Source: Verrucomicrobiota bacterium
Lineage (GTDB): Bacteria; Verrucomicrobiota; Verrucomicrobiia; Chthoniobacterales; Terrimicrobiaceae
DNA: 9,304 bases
Direction: 5' to 3'
Assembly: GCA_026398285.1 (NCBI GenBank)
Contig: JAPLTI010000185.1
Location: 1-9,304 of the forward strand
Shown here piece after piece: positions 6,375-9,304 of the stretch (its first letter is position 1; each line of letters begins with the position of its first letter). The position numbers were made by a program, and so were the translations under genes. Under the pieces are notes generated by a model, which saw nothing but the letters and a program-made list of their open reading frames with translations, did no database searches and was not told the DNA's origin.

Positions 6375-6862
6375 GTTTCATCCTCCAGACGCATGGCGTC
6401 GCGCAATTTGTCTAATGCGTAGCGATATCTGCTCGCGGCGGTGTTTGACGGGATGCCAAGGATGCCAGCGATCTGCCGGAAGGTCCTCTGCTCCCATGTC
6501 TTCAAATGCACCACCACGCGCTGCTCCTCCGGCAGGGCAGCCAAGTGATCGAGCAACTCCGCGATTTTTTCATCCTCGCCGGGCTCAGGTCGGAAGATGG
6601 TCTGCGCTTCGAAAGCGAAGTTTTCCAACATCTGCCGCCGGGTCGCATCGCGGCGCACGACATCCACATGGGCGCGGTAGATGCACCGCAACACAAAGGA
6701 GCGCGGATTCAGAATGGTAAACCTCGGACGCCGAGCCAAGCGCAGGAAGACGCTTTGCACCAGATCCTGCGCAGCGTCGGAATCGCGTGTCAGTTGCAGC
6801 GCAAACGCATAGCCCGCGGGAGCGAATTCGTCGTAAAGGGATTCCAATTCTCGAAGGTCCAT
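6371..6862 (-). CDS. ECF-type RNA polymerase sigma factor
   Basis: This 163-residue protein has only sigma regions 2 and 4, as in extracytoplasmic-function (group 4) sigma factors. Region 2 spans about 7-75: LYDEFAPAGYAFALQLT, then the core-binding DAAQDLVQSVFLRLA (29-43) and the -10 recognition part NPRSFVLRCIYRAHVDVVRR (52-71). Region 4 spans about 100-157: LAALPEEQRVVVHL, then the helix-turn-helix TFRQIAGILGIPSNTAASRYRYA. The reading frame stays open upstream to 7027, with another ATG at 6928. I chose 6862 because the homologous region begins right after it; neither start has a Shine-Dalgarno. The gene overlaps its probable anti-sigma partner by ATGA, and the 569-residue zinc-ribbon protein follows. 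It may control its own operon, but I could not see a convincing ECF promoter. Confidence 0.9.
   Translation of the reverse strand: MDLRELESLYDEFAPAGYAFALQLTRDSDAAQDLVQSVFLRLARRPRFTILNPRSFVLRCIYRAHVDVVRRDATRRQMLENFAFEAQTIFRPEPGEDEKIAELLDHLAALPEEQRVVVHLKTWEQRTFRQIAGILGIPSNTAASRYRYALDKLRDAMRLEDET
6382..6386 (-). promoter_or_regulatory. Shine-Dalgarno site of the probable anti-sigma gene
   Basis: On the minus strand GGAGG lies 7 bases before the ATG at 6374 and inside the end of the sigma gene. It supports the chosen start. It stands out because most other starts in the window have no such site. Confidence 0.65.
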
Positions 6863-7165
6863 GAATGGCAGTCTGACAACCAGACGCGATGGTAAGGGGA
6901 TTTGTCTATCCTGCGGGAACCTTTTCATCACCGGCTTTCGAGTCGAGCGAGCTCGGGCCGCGTAGCGCGCCGACTCCTGGAGAGTCAACCTTTGCCTTGC
7001 TCGCGTCCCTGCTCGCTGCGCCCCCAATGCCCGACAATGGTTAATCGGTTTGTTTTAGTTTTCCCTGTCGCTCGGGGCCTTGGTGTCGATTCCCACACCC
7101 TCCATTGGTATTGCCAACTCGAGGTTGTAACTTAGCATCCCGTTCGCCATTCGCGCACTATTCCT
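6863..7165. other. Divergent intergenic region between the sigma factor and decarboxylase genes
   Basis: These 303 bases separate two divergent genes and contain no convincing gene; the leftward frame open to 7027 is an N-terminal run-on of the sigma gene. A hairpin of GAGTCG (6940-6945) with CGACTC (6971-6976) lies in the presumed sigma leader. On the minus strand TTGACT (6988-6983) resembles a -35 box, but no good -10 follows at 17 bases. Toward the decarboxylase the sequence becomes T-rich from about 7040. Confidence 0.5.
7105..7133 (+). promoter_or_regulatory. Candidate promoter of the decarboxylase gene
   Basis: TTGGTA (7105-7110), a 17-base gap and TAACTT (7128-7133) resemble a weak housekeeping promoter, four and three matches to consensus. 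It would give a leader of about 25 bases with no Shine-Dalgarno before the ATG. TTGG-N5-CCAA (7105-7117) is a small palindrome over the -35 box that could serve as an operator. This is a guess from pattern only. Confidence 0.25.
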
Positions 7166-8845
7166 ATGAAAACTCCCACCGTTGCTGAATATGTTCTGAC
7201 ACGCCTCGCCCAGCTTGGTATCGACAAGGTCTTTGGAATTCCAGGCGACTACGCCTTCTCCATCGACGATGCCGTGGAGCAGATTCCCGCCCTCGAGTGG
7301 GTTGTCTGCGCTAACGAACTCAATGCCGCCTATGCCGCCGACGGCTACGCCCGCATCCGCGGCGCAGCGATCCTCACCACGACCTACGGCGTGGGGGAGC
7401 TCTCCGCCATCAATGGTGTCATGGGAAGCCTGACCCACCGTGTTCCTGTTTTTCATCTGGTGGGAATGCCCAGCGAGCGTCTTCAAGTCCAGAATCTCAT
7501 CACGCACCACAACCTCGGCGATACCAACTACAGCCGCTTCGTGCCGATTTCCAGCACAGCGGCGGGCGTATCCGCCATTCTCACCCCTACCAACTGCGTT
7601 GAGGAACTCGAGCGAGTGATCCGCGAGGCCCTGCGCCTGAGCAAGCCGGCCTACATCGCAATCTCCGAACTCTCGGGCTATTCACCTCTCGTGGGCACTC
7701 CTGTCACCGGCAAACCTCTGGCTGAAATCAAGCGTCAACAGAGCGTTCCCCAGGAGTTGGAAAATGCCATCGGCTCGATTCTGGCGCGTCTCGAAAAGGC
7801 AAAAAATCCCGTGGCCATCGTGACCGCGCTGACCGCCCGCTACGGGCTCCGCGATCAGGTGCATGAACTTCTAAGCAAGATCAACCTTCCCACCGCCATC
7901 GCGCCCGCTGAGAAGGGATCCCTCGACGAGTCGATACCGCAATTTATCGGCCTCTACCACGGTGACTTTTCGAATCCCGCCTCCGTGAAACAGGTCATCG
8001 AAAGCGCCGATCTGGTGCTCGATATCGGAGGCATCATTTTGTCTGAACTGAACGCGGGCCTTTTCACGGACAACCTCGACCGTTCCCGCATGATTTCCAT
8101 CCGGGACAATCATGTGCAAATCGACACGAAAGTCTTTGTGAACACGGCCATCGACGATGTGCTCGCAGGGCTCCTGGCCAAGGTGACGACACGCGCGCAG
8201 GCAGTCGTCTCGGAAAAAGTGGGCCTTCTCCCTGTCTTGGACAGCGGCAACGACAAGCTCTCCTCGGCGAATTTCTACCCCCGCCTCCAGCGTTGCCTGA
8301 AATCCGGCGACACCATGGTCATCGAGACGGGCACTTGCATGATGCATCTCAACCCCATGGTGCTTCCCGAGGGAGTCGGCGCGGAGGGTCAAGGTCTCTG
8401 GGGCTCGATCGGATGGGCCACCCCGGCCACGCTCGGAGTTTGCCTCGCCAAAAAGTCCGGTCGCACTTGGATGGTCACCGGCGACGGCTCACACCAACTC
8501 ACTCTCAACGAGATCGGCGTCATGGGACGCTACGGCATCAAGCCCGTCATTTTTGTCATCAACAACGACATCTACGGGGTGGAGGATTTTTTCAGCGAGC
8601 GCGGCCATGTTTACGACGACATAGCCCGGCTGAACTACCACCTCCTGCCCGAGGCTTTCGGTTGCAAAGGCTGGCTCACCGCCAAGGTCGGGACTGTGGC
8701 GGAACTCGAGGACATCCTCGGCAAAATCGAGAAACACGATGGGGCTGCCTACATTCAGGTGCTGATTCCAGAGTCGGAGAGCCAACCGCTCCCCGCCGAA
8801 GTCATCGACAGAGACTACAAGCTCCGCATCCCGCCGGTCGGCTAG
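7166..8845 (+). CDS. Thiamine-diphosphate-dependent 2-oxo acid decarboxylase (pyruvate/indolepyruvate decarboxylase family)
   Basis: The enzyme removes CO2 from a 2-oxo acid to give an aldehyde, using thiamine diphosphate and Mg2+. It is 559 residues, close to the 550-570 usual in the family, with the pyrimidine-binding domain at about 1-180, a central domain at about 195-345 and the diphosphate-binding domain at about 365-540. Catalytic residues can be placed by comparison with Zymomonas pyruvate decarboxylase: D28 (IPGDY), E51 (NELNAA, the cofactor-activating Glu), H114-H115 (THHNLGD) and E473 (NNDIYGVED). The cofactor motif runs from GDG at 439-441 to NN at 466-467. The Trp that narrows the Zymomonas pocket (W392) appears as Met392 in ETGTCMM, and neighbours around 472-476 read VEDFF, so a larger substrate such as a branched-chain, phenyl- or indole-pyruvate is possible. 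It stands alone, divergent from the sigma operon, and no dehydrogenase is adjacent. Annotation as pdc or ipdC would be premature. Confidence 0.93.
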   Translation: MKTPTVAEYVLTRLAQLGIDKVFGIPGDYAFSIDDAVEQIPALEWVVCANELNAAYAADGYARIRGAAILTTTYGVGELSAINGVMGSLTHRVPVFHLVGMPSERLQVQNLITHHNLGDTNYSRFVPISSTAAGVSAILTPTNCVEELERVIREALRLSKPAYIAISELSGYSPLVGTPVTGKPLAEIKRQQSVPQELENAIGSILARLEKAKNPVAIVTALTARYGLRDQVHELLSKINLPTAIAPAEKGSLDESIPQFIGLYHGDFSNPASVKQVIESADLVLDIGGIILSELNAGLFTDNLDRSRMISIRDNHVQIDTKVFVNTAIDDVLAGLLAKVTTRAQAVVSEKVGLLPVLDSGNDKLSSANFYPRLQRCLKSGDTMVIETGTCMMHLNPMVLPEGVGAEGQGLWGSIGWATPATLGVCLAKKSGRTWMVTGDGSHQLTLNEIGVMGRYGIKPVIFVINNDIYGVEDFFSERGHVYDDIARLNYHLLPEAFGCKGWLTAKVGTVAELEDILGKIEKHDGAAYIQVLIPESESQPLPAEVIDRDYKLRIPPVG

Positions 8846-8910
8846 GGGCAAAAGAGGCCGGGCATTAATTATTGATATTTGGTCGTCTGGAGGCGCGAGA
8901 ACCAATCTTG

Positions 8911-8997
8911 CGGATGGCATGGGAGCGCCGAGGTCCTCGGTTTGGCTTCGCTACAGTGGCGGCCGAGAAAGACCTCCGTGTTCTGCTCTCCATCGGC
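8911..8997. repeat. REP-like long imperfect hairpin
   Basis: The core is a two-step stem: GAGGTC (8930-8935) pairs with GACCTC (8971-8976), and CTCGG (8936-8940) with CCGAG (8963-8967), separated by a 3-base bulge and closing a 22-base loop. Outside this, ATGGGAG (8919-8925) pairs imperfectly with CTCTCCAT (8986-8993), giving an element of roughly 80 bases. The form (intergenic, GC-rich, imperfect palindrome) matches REP-type repeats. It lies just before a fragment resembling a REP-associated transposase. Only one copy is in the window, so repetition itself is not shown. Confidence 0.5.
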
Positions 8998-9006
8998 CGA
9001 GGATAG

Positions 9007-9210
9007 CTCACCGAACCGCGAAAGGTGCTGCTTACAGGGTTGCTGTGGAAAAAGACAACGGCATCCCAAGTGTGGATAGCCAAGCATCTGGGCGTGAAAA
9101 ACGCAGCCAATGTAAGCAGGGCTATCCACCTCATGGCTTTATCGCGTCTTGAGAAAAAGGTTCCAGACAAGCTGAAGGGATTTGTCTCGGAAAAAAATGA
9201 AAGAAAATGA
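9007..9210 (+). pseudogene. C-terminal remnant of a Y1/REP-associated transposase-like protein
   Basis: From the stop at 9004-9006 to the TGA at 9208-9210 the frame encodes about 67 residues beginning LTEPRKVLLTGLLWKKTT. They include a likely helix-turn-helix, ASQVWIAKHLGVKNAANVSR, and a basic tail. The pattern (Trp-rich helix, WIAKHLG, then a short loop and VSRA) resembles the DNA-binding C-terminus of Y1 (IS200-like/RAYT) transposases. The catalytic HUH domain, normally some 150 residues upstream, is absent: the frame is closed by a stop and preceded by the hairpin. It is most likely a decayed transposase end. It could instead be a small free-standing HTH gene from the ATG-less start near 9025, but no ribosome-binding site is seen. 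Family placement is by resemblance only. Confidence 0.5.
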
Positions 9211-9265
9211 ACCCTGACCCCTAGTTTCCGCCCCCGCCCCTGACGCATCCTTGCTCGAGGAGGCC

Positions 9266-9304
9266 ATGATTCCCTCCAAGCCCAAAACCAAATCGTCAAG
9301 CCGT
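9266..9304 (+). CDS. Possible start of a gene running off the right edge
   Basis: An ATG at 9266 follows GAGGAGG (9257-9263), and 13 codons stay open to the window end (MIPSKPKTKSSSR). The Shine-Dalgarno is strong but its last G is only 2 bases from the ATG. The frame is also open back to 9218, so the true start, if any, may differ. The basic, Ser/Pro/Lys-rich sequence is too short to assign. Confidence 0.3.
   Translation, partial: MIPSKPKTKSSSR

Larger units (their letters stand above)
8846..9265. other. 420-base region after the decarboxylase with decayed mobile DNA
   Basis: No intact gene is visible. An AT-rich patch (8863-8880) follows the decarboxylase stop, without a clear terminator hairpin. 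Then come the REP-like hairpin (about 8911-8997), the transposase-tail fragment (9007-9210) and a C-rich stretch (9211-9256). The sequence ACCCTGACCCCTAG at 9211-9224 reads GGGGTCAGGGT on the other strand, a kind of motif I associate with borders of Y1-transposase elements; this is from memory and unverified. Confidence 0.5.

Noticed and set aside
6916..6944. GGAAC followed by GTC as an ECF sigma promoter
   Set aside because: The gap of about 21 bases is longer than the usual 16-17, and it points away from the sigma operon.

Overview
The window is a GC-rich bacterial chromosome segment, densely coded on both strands. The RecA sequence, the scarcity of Shine-Dalgarno sites and the small sigma-factor locus suggest a member of the Verrucomicrobiota or a nearby PVC lineage. 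This is an inference from general resemblance; no database search was possible.

Left third (1-3568): recA runs leftward and is cut by the window edge. A 107-base intergenic region separates it from a rightward three-gene unit: a family 4 (4Fe-4S) uracil-DNA glycosylase, a PlsC-type phospholipid acyltransferase, and an alpha/beta hydrolase with a complete Ser-Asp-His triad. The three genes are 4 bases apart and then overlapping (ATGA), so they are probably co-transcribed. This places DNA repair and acyl-lipid handling in one transcript, divergent from recA.

Non-coding block (3569-4259): 691 bases without a convincing gene. They hold a hairpin in a cluster of AAACCGA motifs, and a 181-base element (3892-4072) bounded by 40-base imperfect inverted repeats, each arm itself a small hairpin. 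The second looks like a MITE- or REP-like dispersed repeat.

Middle (4260-6862): a leftward three-gene unit read in the order ECF-type sigma factor, small single-pass membrane protein (probably its anti-sigma partner; start/stop overlap), and a 569-residue membrane protein. The last has an N-terminal zinc ribbon, three transmembrane helices and a C-terminal tail resembling those of pseudopilins. It looks like a membrane-sensing regulatory locus whose signal and targets cannot be read from the sequence.

Right part (6863-9304): a 303-base divergent promoter region, then a complete thiamine-diphosphate-dependent 2-oxo acid decarboxylase (pyruvate/indolepyruvate decarboxylase family) with all catalytic residues kept but an altered substrate pocket. 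After it come a REP-like long hairpin and a short reading frame resembling the C-terminal helix-turn-helix tail of a Y1/REP-associated transposase, probably a decayed mobile element. A possible new gene start lies at the right edge.

I see no CRISPR array, rRNA, tRNA, intact insertion sequence or phage gene. The least explained parts are the inverted-repeat element, the transposase-tail/hairpin pair and the sigma-factor locus.
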